Below the pieces are notes generated by a model. That model was not told the DNA's origin. It saw nothing but the letters and a program-made list of their open reading frames with translations, and ran no database searches. Positions 24,820-36,419 of a stretch of 64,000 bases of DNA are shown piece by piece. Each line of letters opens with the position of its first letter. Positions within the stretch are counted from its first letter, which is position 1. The translations under genes and the position numbers were made by a program. Location of the stretch: the NCBI GenBank assembly GCA_015680685.1, contig MNCI01007747.1, positions 372,001-436,000 of the forward strand, read 5' to 3'. This DNA comes from Gnetum montanum (lineage: Eukaryota; Streptophyta; Gnetopsida; Gnetales; Gnetaceae).

Positions 24820-25045
24820 AAACCATGATTCAGGAACCAAAGTGGAAAGAAAACCTTATTTTATTATTATTATTATCATAGAACACAAGTACATTTAGGA
24901 AAAATAACAATATGGAGAAAAATATTATTTTATTTTATTATTTGGTAATCAAGAGGAATGAGAGGAAGTACATCTAAATAAGATATAAAAAATGATGTAT
25001 AGGAAAAATAAGTAGAATGGGAAAATAAAGAAAAGGCAACTACAA

Positions 25046-27189
25046 TTATTTTTTATGATTGAATGATTCAAGAAGATCTATAACTATCTTCAATTGCGAT
25101 TCTCTTTCTTCAGTAGTAGTCGTTGCTTTGCTAAGCACTACTTTACATCTATCTAGTCCATTACATAACTGTTTGATATATTTGATTGCACATCTTGATG
25201 TATGTACTGATTTCTCTTTTCTTTGAAGTTGAGTTTTCAACATATCAATCTATATTGATCAATTATCCATTTCCTTTTGACATTCCTTCTCCTTTCTCTA
25301 TAGAAACAAAATTTAAATTATGAGTTATGAACAAATTAACAAACAAAGAAAAAAATGAGAGAAGAGAGAAAAGTGAGAATATATATATATATTACCTAAA
25401 ATAGATCATTATCAATTTGAAAGAAACATGCACAAGTATCTAGATGGTGAGTATAACATGTTGCACTTTCCAACTCTCCTAAGAGTTGCTCTAGATTTTT
25501 TACAGCATCCAGAGCATCCTTAGGAATTGGATGTTAAGATGGTGGAAGTCCAACCTATACTAAGTCATAATTTGCTTTGAAATTACATGATTGTAATTTC
25601 TATAAATGATAGACATCCTCATGAACATAATAGGGTTTGTTGTCAAATATTTGTTGATTAATATGGTAAATAAGCACAAGTTCTTCTTCAGTAGCTACCA
25701 CTATCTTTCCCATAGAATAAGAAAAACAAGAGGTAGAGAAAGAAAAAACCACTATAGTAGATTCAAAGAAAAAATTTGGTGCTATTTTTAGAAGGGAACC
25801 TCTTCTAGGTGTCAGAGGAAAAAAAGATATGAGTGGCGATCTAGGTGGTGGTGGAATAGGAGTCTATGTAGAAGTAGAACTTGCATCAGCTCTATCCATC
25901 TCCCAGATAAAATATTGTTGTGCCATAGACCTTTGAAAAAAAATTTGTTTTTATAATTAACATCATACAAGAAAAAGAGGAAAGTATTTAAACCTTTAAA
26001 TAATTAAAACTTATCTCTAGATGTTTTGCCTTATCACATCTTGAACTTTATCAAGTTGGTTGGGATTTTTGTTGAGCTTGTTGTTGGGTTGGTTGTCTCA
26101 TAATTATTGGACCACTAGAAGTTTGCCTAGTACATTGCCTCTACAAAAAAAAACTTATTAGAAAAATGAAAGGAAAATATAAAAATATAGATAAGAATTT
26201 AAACTAAGTAAATTATATTTAAATATATACCTTGGGAGAAAAAAATGTGACCTATTCTTACAATTGAACTATATCAAAGGTATAAGTACCTTGAATTTCA
26301 TTAACCTATGTAGCTTCAGCACTCTACGTTGCTTCATTCTACTACCTATATTGCACTGTCAAATATATAAAATAAAAACATAATCAACAAACATGGAAAT
26401 AATAAAAACATAAAAATACCTCACTGATTTCTTCCTAATTCTGAGCTTGCTGTAAAGCCAATTGACCTTTCTTGGCATCTATAATCTTGCTCCTTATAAC
26501 CCTTTCATCTTCAAGAAATTCATGATATAATTGAGGATTGTAATGAGTAAAATACTTCTTGGGATGATCATAACATAGGATCATACACATGATCAAAGGT
26601 ATACAACATAGAGTATAGGCTTTTGAAGGATTTTTTTGGGCAACAATAATTTCAGTCATAGAAGTATATAAAGTAGAGAAACAATATATTGACCAATCAT
26701 AAACTCTACTAGTTATGGCACCATGAAGTATGAAAATATAATAAGAACTAACATTGGATTATTGTCTATACCATAGAACCTTGCTACTAATAGATAAACA
26801 TAAGTCAAAGTGAGTATTTTTAATGAAATATTTATGAACAAATTGGTTTTTTTGAATGATAGAATCGGGAACATAATTAGATAATTCCATCTCACAAAAA
26901 GATTTATATTGTTGAGAATAAGTTGAAGGAATCAAAGGATCCTCTCCTTGCTAAAATCCTAAGACTACTTTAATGTTAAGAGGAAGGATTATTCCCACTC
27001 CAAAAATGAATTGAAAAATAGTACTTTTCTTATTATCATATTATTCAAACCATTTCGATAGAATACCCATGCATTGGGAAAGTTTAAAAATTGGAAAAAC
27101 CAATAAATTAGCCATCCTAGAAGTGGTAGGGAACTAAAAGTAGTCCTTCCCAAGCAAGCTATAAACCTAATTAGAAGTAGTAAGGACAT
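25046..27189 (-). pseudogene. Antisense multi-segment reading region in the chromovirus leader
   Basis: Several minus-strand segments look like decayed exons separated by AT-rich, intron-like sequence: one around 27189-26700 (PTTSRMANLLVFPIFKL, GEDPLIPSTYSQQYKSF), one at 26659-26420 (TEIIVAQKNPSKAYTL, DHPKKYFTHYNPQLYHEFL, ending EEISE before GTATTT), a Gln-rich one near 26140-26060 preceded by TTTTTTTTGTAG, and a coiled-coil-like C-terminal one at 25243-25046 (ending in TAA after NHKK). Stops are mostly TAG where Gln is likely. The 5' part may be lost in the N gap. I do not recognise the protein. It resembles the extra antisense genes known in some plant Gypsy elements; exon limits are uncertain. 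Confidence 0.45.
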
Positions 27190-27239
27190 TATTTTGATGT
27201 AAAAATATATTAGGCAATAAAGAGCTGCTACTTGAAGGA

Positions 27240-27819
27240 NNNNNNNNNNNNNNNNNNNNNNNNNNNNNNNNNNNNNNNNNNNNNNNNNNNNNNNNNNNNN
27301 NNNNNNNNNNNNNNNNNNNNNNNNNNNNNNNNNNNNNNNNNNNNNNNNNNNNNNNNNNNNNNNNNNNNNNNNNNNNNNNNNNNNNNNNNNNNNNNNNNNN
27401 NNNNNNNNNNNNNNNNNNNNNNNNNNNNNNNNNNNNNNNNNNNNNNNNNNNNNNNNNNNNNNNNNNNNNNNNNNNNNNNNNNNNNNNNNNNNNNNNNNNN
27501 NNNNNNNNNNNNNNNNNNNNNNNNNNNNNNNNNNNNNNNNNNNNNNNNNNNNNNNNNNNNNNNNNNNNNNNNNNNNNNNNNNNNNNNNNNNNNNNNNNNN
27601 NNNNNNNNNNNNNNNNNNNNNNNNNNNNNNNNNNNNNNNNNNNNNNNNNNNNNNNNNNNNNNNNNNNNNNNNNNNNNNNNNNNNNNNNNNNNNNNNNNNN
27701 NNNNNNNNNNNNNNNNNNNNNNNNNNNNNNNNNNNNNNNNNNNNNNNNNNNNNNNNNNNNNNNNNNNNNNNNNNNNNNNNNNNNNNNNNNNNNNNNNNNN
27801 NNNNNNNNNNNNNNNNNNN
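27240..27819. other. Assembly gap (N run)
   Basis: 580 undetermined bases inside the chromovirus leader, next to the antisense coding region and a minisatellite. The true length and content are unknown. Confidence 0.99.
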
Positions 27820-27879
27820 AGCAGTGCCATCACCTACACCTATGCATCAATTGCAACCACACCTCTCTTGCAACCATAG

Positions 27880-28165
27880 ATGCCATCACTACCTTTTGCA
27901 TCATCCATCACTATCTCTCAAACTATCCATCACTACCTTCCACACTATCCATCATTACCTCCCATGTCATCCATCACTACCTCCCACATCACCTGTCACT
28001 ACCTTCCACACCATCCATCACTACCTCCCGCATCATCCCTCAACACCTCTAGCACCACCTGTTACTACCTTTTGTGCCATCCATCACTGCTTCCTATGCC
28101 ATGCATCACTACATCCCATGCCATCCATCACCACCTTCTACACTACCCATCACCATCTTCTGGTG
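27880..28165. repeat. 22-bp minisatellite, about 13 copies
   Basis: The unit is close to CATCCATCACTACCTCCCAC plus two bases, and successive copies keep a strict 22-bp period with scattered substitutions (for example CACCTGTCACTACCTTCCAC, CATGCATCACTACATCCCAT). Open frames read across it are products of the repeat and not genes. It starts just after the N gap, so the array may extend into the gap. Confidence 0.9.
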
Positions 28166-28716
28166 ACTATGTGAACCTTGGAATGGGTCATTCATCAATT
28201 GATGGAAATTTTTCAAAAACATTTTTTGCCCCTATCAATGTTAGTTTAAATAAAAGATGTCTTCAGTTATTTATAAAAATTCAAATTGGTGTTATAGTAC
28301 AAACAAAAATAAAAAAAATTTTCATTAAGTGTGCATGTCCTAGAGTATTGACCTCTTGGGAAGTCTCGAAAAACGTGAAAATTGATAAAACTTAAAATAG
28401 CTATAACTTTTGAATCTAGAGTCCATTTTCAACAAAAAAAAATTGATTTCAATAGATTTGAACCTTCCAAACTCAATGGAATGGTCAAATTTAGCTTTTG
28501 TATTGTAGAAAATTAGCTTTTAATTCATTAATTTAAGTCCTAAAAATAATCACGATTCAATATTCAGTAAGAAATCCATAATAGTTTCAACTTCTCCCAC
28601 AACTGACTAAACGATTTTGAATCTCGTAAAAAGGGCCATAGAGGCTAAGGATTCATAACATACTTGATTTATTCAACTTACCAATCTCCAAAACATGAAG
28701 AATAAATTGGAGATAA
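28166..28716 (+). other. Untranslated leader before gag of the chromovirus
   Basis: AT-rich, without coding motif, ending at the ATG of the gag frame at 28717. No structure was recognised. Confidence 0.4.
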
Positions 28717-29840
28717 ATGAAAGCTCGAGTCAATGATAAAATGAATTCCCTTGAAGATCAAATTAATGAGATCATGGGTGTTCAAGAAAAACTTCAACAC
28801 TCAAACCAAGGGTTTAGGATAGATATGAAAAATATGTTTGAAGAAATTAAGAAATTATCTCAAAATTTAGAAGATAAATAATCAGAAGTATAAGGAAAGA
28901 TGGATTCCTTTGCAGACTCCATCAAGCAATTAATCGACCATCTCATTCAACCTTCCAATCCTACCCACAATCTACCTAGAGAATAACATCAAGATTAACC
29001 TCGCACTAGGAATCCACAAAAAACACAACCTCCACCTATTAGTGGATAGGATATTGAAATCCACCTTGTAAATCATAGAACTAAAATCGAAGGTGAAGAA
29101 TATGGAAATTGGCTTAATCCATCTAGAGAATCATTAACACAAGTTCATGCTAAGAAAGTAAAATTAGATCATTATGATGAAGCCCTTGGATTTAGTGCTA
29201 AGGAAAAGGATTAGCCTCATACAATGAAAAATTACTTTGATATGTTGAATTTTTCAAGCCATGAATTTTTAGGAGTTATCTCCTTGTATTTAAGAGGACT
29301 TCCAGCAACATGGTGTAATGGATTGAGATCTCAAGGTTTGATTACAAATTAGCTTAATTTTTGTTGAGATTTTGAACAAAAGTTTGTTCCTAATTCTTTT
29401 ATCAAAGAGTGTAAAATTATATTTGATTCCTTAGGGTTGGAAAAATTATCCATAGATGATTACTACAAGAAATTTTGTGATCTTTCTCAGTATGTAATTC
29501 ACCAAGATGAGGGAGAATTAGCTTCAAAATTCATTAAAGGACTATATGCTTAATTACATCCCCAAACATGAGCCCATAATCCTCAAATTGTTGATGAAGC
29601 ATATAGAATTGCTAAGGATTATGAGGAATTGAATCAGATATGAGTGATCCTTCTACAAGAAACTCTTCGACAAATCACTTTTCCATAAGCAATGGTAGAG
29701 GAGACACCAAAAAAAGAAAAAGCTCGATTAGGATCTAGATGTTTCTTTTGTGGTGAAGATCATTTTAAATGAGATTGCCCAAAATTTCAAGCAAAAATAC
29801 AAAGGACCAACCAAATCAAAAATTAGAAACCAAACCCAAA
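28717..29840 (+). pseudogene. Gag of the chromovirus
   Basis: The frame starts MKARVNDKMNSLEDQINEIM and gives a capsid-like region (LGVISLYLRGLPATWCNGL, FEQKFVPNSFIKECK, LSIDDYYKKFCDLSQYV, ELASKFIKGL) matching the Gypsy gag core. Near 29735-29775 is a zinc knuckle, CFFCGEDHFK followed by a stop and DC. It is one residue short of the usual CX2CX4HX4C spacing. About 11 stops interrupt it, mostly TAG. The same frame continues into protease. Confidence 0.85.
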
Positions 29841-29841
29841 C

Positions 29842-30566
29842 ATGAACAAAGGAAAAATTCCAACCACTACCATAGCCATCAAGAATATATCTACATTGAT
29901 TAAATCAGGTTTGCAAAAATTTCAATTTTCTTTACTAAATTTTGAAGGTTTAATTAAAGGTAAACAAATTAAATTCTTGATTGATAGTGGTCCCAGTAAT
30001 AACTTTATTTCTCCAAAGTTAATTAATTCATTGAAATTAAGTCTACCTTTGAAGAAAATTATTAAGACAAAATTGGCAAATGGAACAACTATGAGCAAAC
30101 ATACAAAGTATGGAGAAATTAACTTTACTTTGCAAACATGTCTTTCATTGATGAATTTTTTGAATTTGAACCAGGTGATATTGATGCAATATTAGGAATG
30201 TCTTTCCAACAAAAATTTGATGTTACTGCACACTTTGGAACTTGTATTTTAAAAGTTCCAACCATTGATGGAGTTAGGATTCTAAGTGAGGTAGGAACAA
30301 CAAAGAAAATTCATACAATAACTATTAAGCAAGCTAAAAAATTAGTCAAAAAAGGTGCTAGAATGTTGGTTGTTAAAGTAATTGAACCTCAAAAATTTTT
30401 AGGTGTGGATATCCCATATGAACTTAAGAAATATAAAGATTTAGTATTTGGTGAAACTAGAGAACTACCTCCAAAAAGAACTATTGAACATGCCATTGAT
30501 ATTTTTCCTAGTACACAACCTATCTCAAAAGTTTCTTATAGATTTTCTACTTTAGAATTAAGATAA
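29842..30566 (+). pseudogene. Aspartic protease of the chromovirus
   Basis: The first frame (29842-30195) contains FEGLIKGKQIKFLIDSGPSN, whose LIDSGPSNNFIS motif is the D-S-G active site of chromovirus proteases. It then shifts frame near 30140 to one reading DIDAILGMSFQQKFDVTAHF (normally DxILGMxWL), followed by a linker to RT. The frameshift makes two overlapping open frames of 117 and 142 codons from one domain. Confidence 0.85.
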
Positions 30567-31760
30567 TTAAAAGAAAACTTAGATCAATTATTAGAAGAAG
30601 AAAAAATTAGACCTAGCATATCACCTTGGGATGCACTAGTTTTATTCGTTGAAAAGAAAGATGATACACTAAGATTATGCATCAATTATAAAGCATTGAA
30701 AAATGTGACGATTAAAAATAATTATTATTTACCTAGAATTGATGATTTATTTGATTAACTAATGGGAGAATGTTATTTCTCAAAGATTGATTTAAAATTA
30801 GGTTATCACCAAATAAGGATTAAGGAGAAAGATATTAAGAAAACTACTTTTAGAACTAGATATGGATTATATGAATTTTTTGTGATGCTATTTTGATTAA
30901 ATAATGAACTTGCAACATTTATGACATTAATGAATAATATTTTTTTTGAATATCTTGATCAATTTGTTATGGTATTTATGGATGATATACTTATTTATTC
31001 CAAATCAAGAGAAGCACATATCAAACATTTGAAAACTATAATGGAAATTCTTAAAGAACATCAATTAAAAGATAAATTTAGTAAATGTAAAATCTTTAAG
31101 GAATAAGTTTCATACTTAGTACATATAGTTTCGAAGAATGAATTGCAAGTAGATCTAGCAGAAATTAGTGCAATCTAGGATTGGCTTGAATTAAAAGATT
31201 TTACAGCAGTTTGCAGTTTCTTAGGGTTAGCCAAATTTTATCAGAATTTTATTAAATATTATTCTACCTTGGTAGCCCCATTAACTAACCGTTTGTAGGA
31301 GAAATGTGTGTTCAAATTTGATAAAAAATGTAGGCAGTCTTTTCTCAGATTAAAGATGCTATTTACAATAGTACCTATTTTGAGAATTCCAGATGAAGAT
31401 CTACCATTTGAAGTATCCATAGATGCCTATGGAATAGGAATGGGTGTAGTTCTTTCAAAAGAATATAAAGTGGTATGTTATGAATCCCATAAATTATGAG
31501 AAGCTAAGGTAAATTACTCAACCCATGATTTAGAATTTCTAGCAATTGTTAATGCTCTAAACATTTGGAGACATTATCTTTGGGAAAAAAGGTTTGTACT
31601 AAAAATAGATCATAAAAGTCTAGAATATTTTCAAATACAACCTATTTTGAATACTCATCAAATGAAATGAATAGAATTATTGGTAGAATATGAATTTGAA
31701 ATCAAATATATTCTTGGCAAGAAAAATGTGGTAGCTGATGCCATTAGTTGAATGCCAAAT
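30567..31760 (+). pseudogene. Reverse transcriptase and RNase H of the chromovirus
   Basis: RT blocks are [56 protein letters not shown] and VMVFMDDILIYSKS, with the FMDD catalytic box intact. RNase H follows with FEVSIDAYGIGMGVVL (normally DASxxGxGxVL), THDLEFLAIVNALNIWRHYL, LKIDHKSLEYF and the end KKNVVADAIS. The frame is constant from 30138 to about 31760 and is broken by some eight stops. Domain order RT-RNase H-IN is normal for Gypsy. Confidence 0.9.
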
Positions 31761-31789
31761 TTAATGATAGGTGTAGTAATGATCCCTAT

Positions 31790-33250
31790 GAAATAAGAAA
31801 TTAAGGAAAAAATAAAAGAAGACCCTTACTTTAAAAATATTTTAACCAATATTTACTATGAGCCTCAATATCAACTTACTTCTAATGGTTTATTGAAGAA
31901 AGGACAAAGAGTATGCATACTAGAAGGAAATTGGAGACTAAGGTTCTTATGTGAAACACATGAAGTACCATACGTAGGACACCTAGGTTATATTAAGACC
32001 TATATGATAACTCAAAAATCTTAATTTTTTCCTAGAATGAAGAATGATGTGTCTGCATACATTAAAAATTATCCAACATGTCAAAGAATAAAAGCTGAAT
32101 AGAGGAAACCTAATGGATTATTACAACCTCTAGAAGTTCCAACCTAGAAATGGGAAGATATCACTATGGATTTTATTTTGGGGTTTCCAATAACCAAAAA
32201 AGGAAATGACTCAATTTTTGTAGTAGTTGATAATCTATCAAAGATGGCACATTTTATAGCTTTGAAATCTACAAACATAGTAGAAGAAGTAGTCCAAAAA
32301 TTCATACGAGAAATATTTTGATTACATGGTTGTCCAAAATCTATCACTTCAAGCAAAGATCCCAAGTTCATATCCAAATTCTAGAAAAATTTCTTTAGAG
32401 AGATTGTAACCCAATTGAAATTTAGCATAGCTTATCACCCTAAGAGTAATGGACAAACTAAATATGTGAATAGAATATTAGAAGATACCCTATGAAGCTA
32501 CATTAAAAGTAGACCAAAAATGTGGGAGAATAATTTGCATTTGGTAGAAATTTCCTATAATAAAAATTATCAAGGTTCCATACATCAAACACTATTAGAA
32601 GTAGTATATGGATGTAATTGTCATACGCAATTAACTTGGGAAAATCCAACCTTAAGAAAAAAATGGAAGGAATAAGAAATGAAAATAATGGAAAACATTA
32701 TCACAAGGATTAAATAAAATTTGCAAGCTACTCAAGATAAATATAAAGATATGCAAATCAACATCGACTTAAAAAATAATTCCAAGTAGGAGATCAAGTA
32801 TTATTGAGAGTAAAACCTACTAGAAGTTCTCTTAAATTGGGAAAATATACTAAATTAGCACCTAGATTTCGTGAACCTTTTGAATCTGTAAAAGAATTGG
32901 TGAAGTAGCATATCAATTGAATCTTCTAGAAACCTTAAAAATTCATCCAACTTTTCATGTGAGCTTGCTAAAGAAATTTCATGAAAATGATGTACCATAT
33001 GTATTGGATTGGAATACTTGGCCATTATGATCCAATGACAACTTTGAAGCTAAGACCATTGCTATTTAGGAGCAATGAACCAAGAAATTACAAAATAAAA
33101 CTATCAATAAAGTACTTGTTCAATCGTCAAATTGTGATCAACAATCTTGGGAAAACATGGTTTATTTTAAGAACTTACCCCAACTTTTTCATCATCATGA
33201 TATTGAATGATAGGTTGAATTTATTATGGATGTAATAAAATATGTTTATA
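31790..33250 (+). pseudogene. Integrase with C-terminal chromodomain
   Basis: The zinc-binding part shows HEVPYVGHLGYIKT and YPTCQRIK. The core has WEDITMDFILGFP (first Asp), SSKDPKF (second Asp kept, the usual SDRD changed) and AYHPKSNGQTKYVNRIL, where the catalytic Glu is Lys. Around 32930-32990 [13 protein letters not shown] is the usual integrase tail, and from about 33060 the frame gives KLQNKTINKVLVQ...SWENMVYFKN with LPQLF, which is a chromodomain (normally RxxRxRxxxEVLVKWKG...TWE). This places the element in the chromovirus clade. Chromodomains direct integration by binding modified histones. Confidence 0.85.
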
Positions 33251-33380
33251 ATTTTTGATCTATTATTTGTATAGATGATAATGAGGAAAATAGTGGGATT
33301 GAAGTTAAGGAGTATAACAATGAAGGAGTCGTTGAGTAGATGGATATAGAGAAAGTGCTTGAGGACAAGCCAGATGCTCA

Positions 33381-33387
33381 AGGGGGG
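33381..33387 (+). other. Polypurine tract of the chromovirus
   Basis: AGGGGGG, 10 bases before the right LTR, is the expected plus-strand primer. Confidence 0.75.
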
Positions 33388-33397
33388 TAGATTATAA

Positions 33398-33901
33398 TGT
33401 CCCATCCCTTGTTAATGATGAAAAAAATTGTAAAAAATGTAACTAAACTTGTAATGAAGGGGAACTTTGTTATGTGGAGTTATGACTATTCATGTATCCC
33501 TTGGGAAAGGGTTTGACTTATGCCATTTAAGGCTAGGGTTAGAAGTCATGATGGGCATGGATTTGTAGAGCCTAGAAAGGCAAGTAATAGGAGCTAGGTG
33601 AAGTGGAATAAAAAGAGACTAATTACCCCTTTGATAGGATAGCCTAACCATGGTGGCAGTGCTAGATTGCCTCTAAGGCTAAAGTGGCATAGGAAGACAA
33701 CCCAAAAGGGTGTTACCATACTCAATTTCATTAATATAATTTTTTCATTTTCCTTTCTTAATTCTTCAATACCAATTATTTTTTTTCAATTAATTCATTA
33801 TTTAAGTATTTATAATATTTTTGGTATATTATCCATGAAAATGGTAAATGTAATAAATTAACCATTTGTATTTTTATGACATCTAGGAATGAGATGTTAC
33901 A
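33398..33901 (+). repeat. 3' LTR of the chromovirus
   Basis: It starts TGTCCCATCCC and ends GAGATGTTACA. Compared with the left copy it has many substitutions and one ~35-bp insertion near its right end. Confidence 0.9.
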
Positions 33902-34697
33902 TTAACCTTTCATAACCATTAATCATCCATAGAGTCCATGGACTCTTTATTTTGAAGTTATGCAAGGATATAAAAGGCTTGTACCTACTTTGGAAAGGAA
34001 CAACATACATATCTTTTGGTTGGGTTAGTTAAGTTCTTTACCTTAGACACTCTTACAATCAAATTCTTTCATTTACATCATTATTGGCATCTAGTTGTGC
34101 ACATCTTCATAATAGTTTTTAATGAACCTTTGTTTTTATTGTTGTGATTTCTTACATCCTCTTCAAATATTTCTTGTGTTGAATTTTTTTAAATTTAATA
34201 GATTGGTTATCTATTTTACCCTATTTTTCAACCTTCCCGCTAACACTACTAAAGGTATTAATCTACCACAATCACAACCTTGCTGAGTGTAGCCACTGAT
34301 GAGATAAGGTATTTAATAGCTATGTGTTACACATTGCATACTAATTCATGAGTTTGTTATGATTGCAGTGGAAAGCATGGATTGGAAGTAGGAATATCTT
34401 CACCAAGGATAATGTGGCAATACCACATGATCTGAATCATTCATGATTATTGGATTTTCTCTCTTACTCTTCACCTGCTAAAAAGCGTTAGATGTAAGTT
34501 ATATCTAGCGTGTTTACTTCTCTTATCATGAACACCTTTTTTGTAAATATTGTAACTCTATACACTTGGGAACTTAGAGTTTTTCTATTCCATCTAAGTT
34601 AGTTTGTATGTCAGTTAATAGTTCCATACCTATCTAATATTTTTGTAAGGAACTTGTTCTTCCTTTTTTTCACTTGAGAATGAGTTTTTATTTAGTT
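33902..34697 (+). other. Remainder of the Athila-like element, no gene seen
   Basis: The stretch between the chromovirus and the purine tract at 34698. No open frame with recognisable content was found. Confidence 0.4.
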
Positions 34698-34706
34698 GTG
34701 GGGGTA
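34698..34706 (+). other. Possible polypurine tract of the Athila-like element
   Basis: GTGGGGGTA is followed by TGATGAATC, which would start the right LTR at 34707. The proven similarity to the left repeat begins only at 34798. Confidence 0.45.
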
Positions 34707-34797
34707 TGATGAATCACATTTTGCACATGCTTTGATATCAAGTAGCTAATATTGAAGCCTTAACATCAAGTATTCAATGTTAGGGCTAAGATGCAAT

Positions 34798-35557
34798 GTT
34801 GGATATCCGATATCACGGGATATATGCCAACATATAAATATAGCACTTAGGCTCAAAATTTGACATTAGTTTTTGATAGTTTTTTAGTCAAAGTAGCAAA
34901 ATTGTTGTAGTTTGTTTTCTCTAGCATTAGAATATTTTTTGAGTGCCATAGTAGGACTCTAAGTGTGTAGAGATCATTTTTCAGACATTGATGTACCTAA
35001 GCATAGCAGTATGATGAGAATAAAAACAAACCCTTTTGATAATCCTTGTAGCACTAAGAATAGATTAATGTTTTCTTTAATGTACTTAACTTTCATGTAC
35101 TTTACTTTAATGCATTCAAATTAAGAATTTAATTTCCAGTTGTTAATAAACACAAGCACAACCACTTCAACCATACATATAGCACTTGGTAACCTAGCAA
35201 CACTTAATGTTTGGTAGCCCAATAGCACTATATGTGTTTAGGATGTGTCTAGGATAGTGGTATAGGTACTTGTGTTAGGCTAGCTAGGCAGTAAATGAAT
35301 TAGATCTTAAATTACTCTACTTTTCATTCTTATTGTAGGTGATTAAACTCATAATATAAAATGATAAAAATCATGTACCTCAATTACACTTAAACCATAC
35401 CCTTGGGCTTCACAAGTGTAGTTGGGAAGACAACGAATGTTCCCAACACCCATTTCACTTCCTAGAGGAACTAGTGCACTAGAGAACTATAGGTCCATGT
35501 AATTCAACTAGATCACATGTGAATGCCTTAGTGATTCCTATGGTTGGGCATAGGGCT
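34798..35557 (+). repeat. Right LTR-like repeat of the Athila-like element (R2)
   Basis: Direct diverged copy of 16212-16957, starting TGTTGGATATCCGATATC and ending near GGTTGGGCATAGG. It includes the TATAAATATAGCACTT box at 34833. See the left copy for shared blocks. Confidence 0.65.
34833..34840 (+). promoter_or_regulatory. TATA box in right LTR
   Basis: TATAAATA followed by TAGCACTT, at the same position as in the left copy. Confidence 0.45.
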
Positions 35558-36419
35558 GCCTTCTAAATCATTAGGTAGGTAATCATGTTGTTGATCTTCA
35601 AGTTGAACACTTGTTCAACAAGATCTTTTGAATAAATGTTAGAGGAGCTAGTAGGAGACAATTTGAAAGTAGATGAGTTGGAAGAAGCCATAGGTATGAA
35701 TGATATGTAGCAAATACTCATCCATAAGGTTAAGGTAACAAACCTTGAGACGTAGTTATAGAGATTTCACATGTCCATACCTTATCCTTATGTCTTCTTC
35801 CTATTTTATGTAGGAAGGTTAGGGGAATTTCATTCTAAGCTACCATCCCCTAGTACTTCTAAGTGAGGTGGCCTATATTGTAATTGAGTCATGGTCTATA
35901 TTTTAAATTTGTATTCCTCCACATTAATCTTATCATGTGTCTAGTCCTTGTTNCCATGTCATACAATTAAGCTAGATGGCTCTTCACATAAGCTAGATAT
36001 CACAAGCTTGAATGAAATTAAAGCTATACTTATCATGTATGTTAGAACTTATCCTAAGTATTTATAGCTTTTTCAATGTAATAGAGGAGGTTAGTTAGTG
36101 TCTAAGCATTAACAAAGATCTATCAATGTAGCCTAAGTGATTCTTGCTTATACTATAGGAAACAAATGCCAAACCAAACCTACTGAAGGATGCATTAACA
36201 TCCCTATGTTGATGTAGGATAGTCAGCACATCCTCCCAAACCACAGTTTACATCAATAATTCTAGATGAAATCTAGAACTTGAGGGAACATTTAAAAGGA
36301 ATCATGGGATATACCGAATCTAGCTAGAATATNCAATAATATAATGTGTGTTCTTGAAAATTCACTCAACATCATCTTTGAAAATTATGACTAGATTGTA
36401 CTACGTTTCCTATTATAAA
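35558..36419. other. Stretch without recognisable gene; two single-N joins
   Basis: Single Ns lie at 35953 and 36333. Frames are short; one gives a weakly acidic segment near 35640-35720 that I do not recognise. The right end may hold more of the LINE. Confidence 0.35.

Larger units (their letters stand above)
24337..33901 (+). mobile_element. Chromovirus-type Ty3/Gypsy LTR retrotransposon (E2)
   Basis: Direct repeats at 24337-24805 and 33398-33901 are LTRs. The left one is followed by TGGTATTAGAAC, close to the initiator-Met primer-binding site TGGTATCAGAGC, and the right one is preceded by AGGGGGG. Inside are gag, protease, RT, RNase H, integrase and a C-terminal chromodomain. Between the left LTR and gag lies an unusual 2-kb stretch with coding character on the minus strand, a 580-base gap and a 22-bp minisatellite. 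A target duplication is unclear: flanks are TTTAA on the left and TTAAC on the right. The element is decayed. Confidence 0.85.
16212..35557 (+). mobile_element. Old Athila-like Ty3/Gypsy element, interrupted by a chromovirus (E1)
   Basis: The element is inferred from direct LTR-like repeats (16212-16957 and 34707/34798-35557), a Gag-PR-RT-RNase H-IN series at about 18.0-23.0 kb, and a purine tract GTGGGGGTA at 34698 before the right repeat. A complete chromovirus lies at 24337-33901, between integrase and the right LTR. LTR divergence and many stops and frameshifts show that it is old. The pairing of the two LTRs is inference: target-site duplications were not seen. Confidence 0.55.

Noticed and set aside
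27228-27879. Open frames of over 200 codons on both strands across the N run
   Set aside because: They consist of undetermined bases; there is no sequence to support a gene.
27824-28395. Two overlapping Pro/His/Ser-rich open frames
   Set aside because: They are translations of the 22-bp minisatellite, open in several frames because the unit lacks stops.
16212-35557. Treating the direct repeats as proven LTRs of one element
   Set aside because: No target duplication or sound primer-binding site was found, so I kept the link only as moderate inference.
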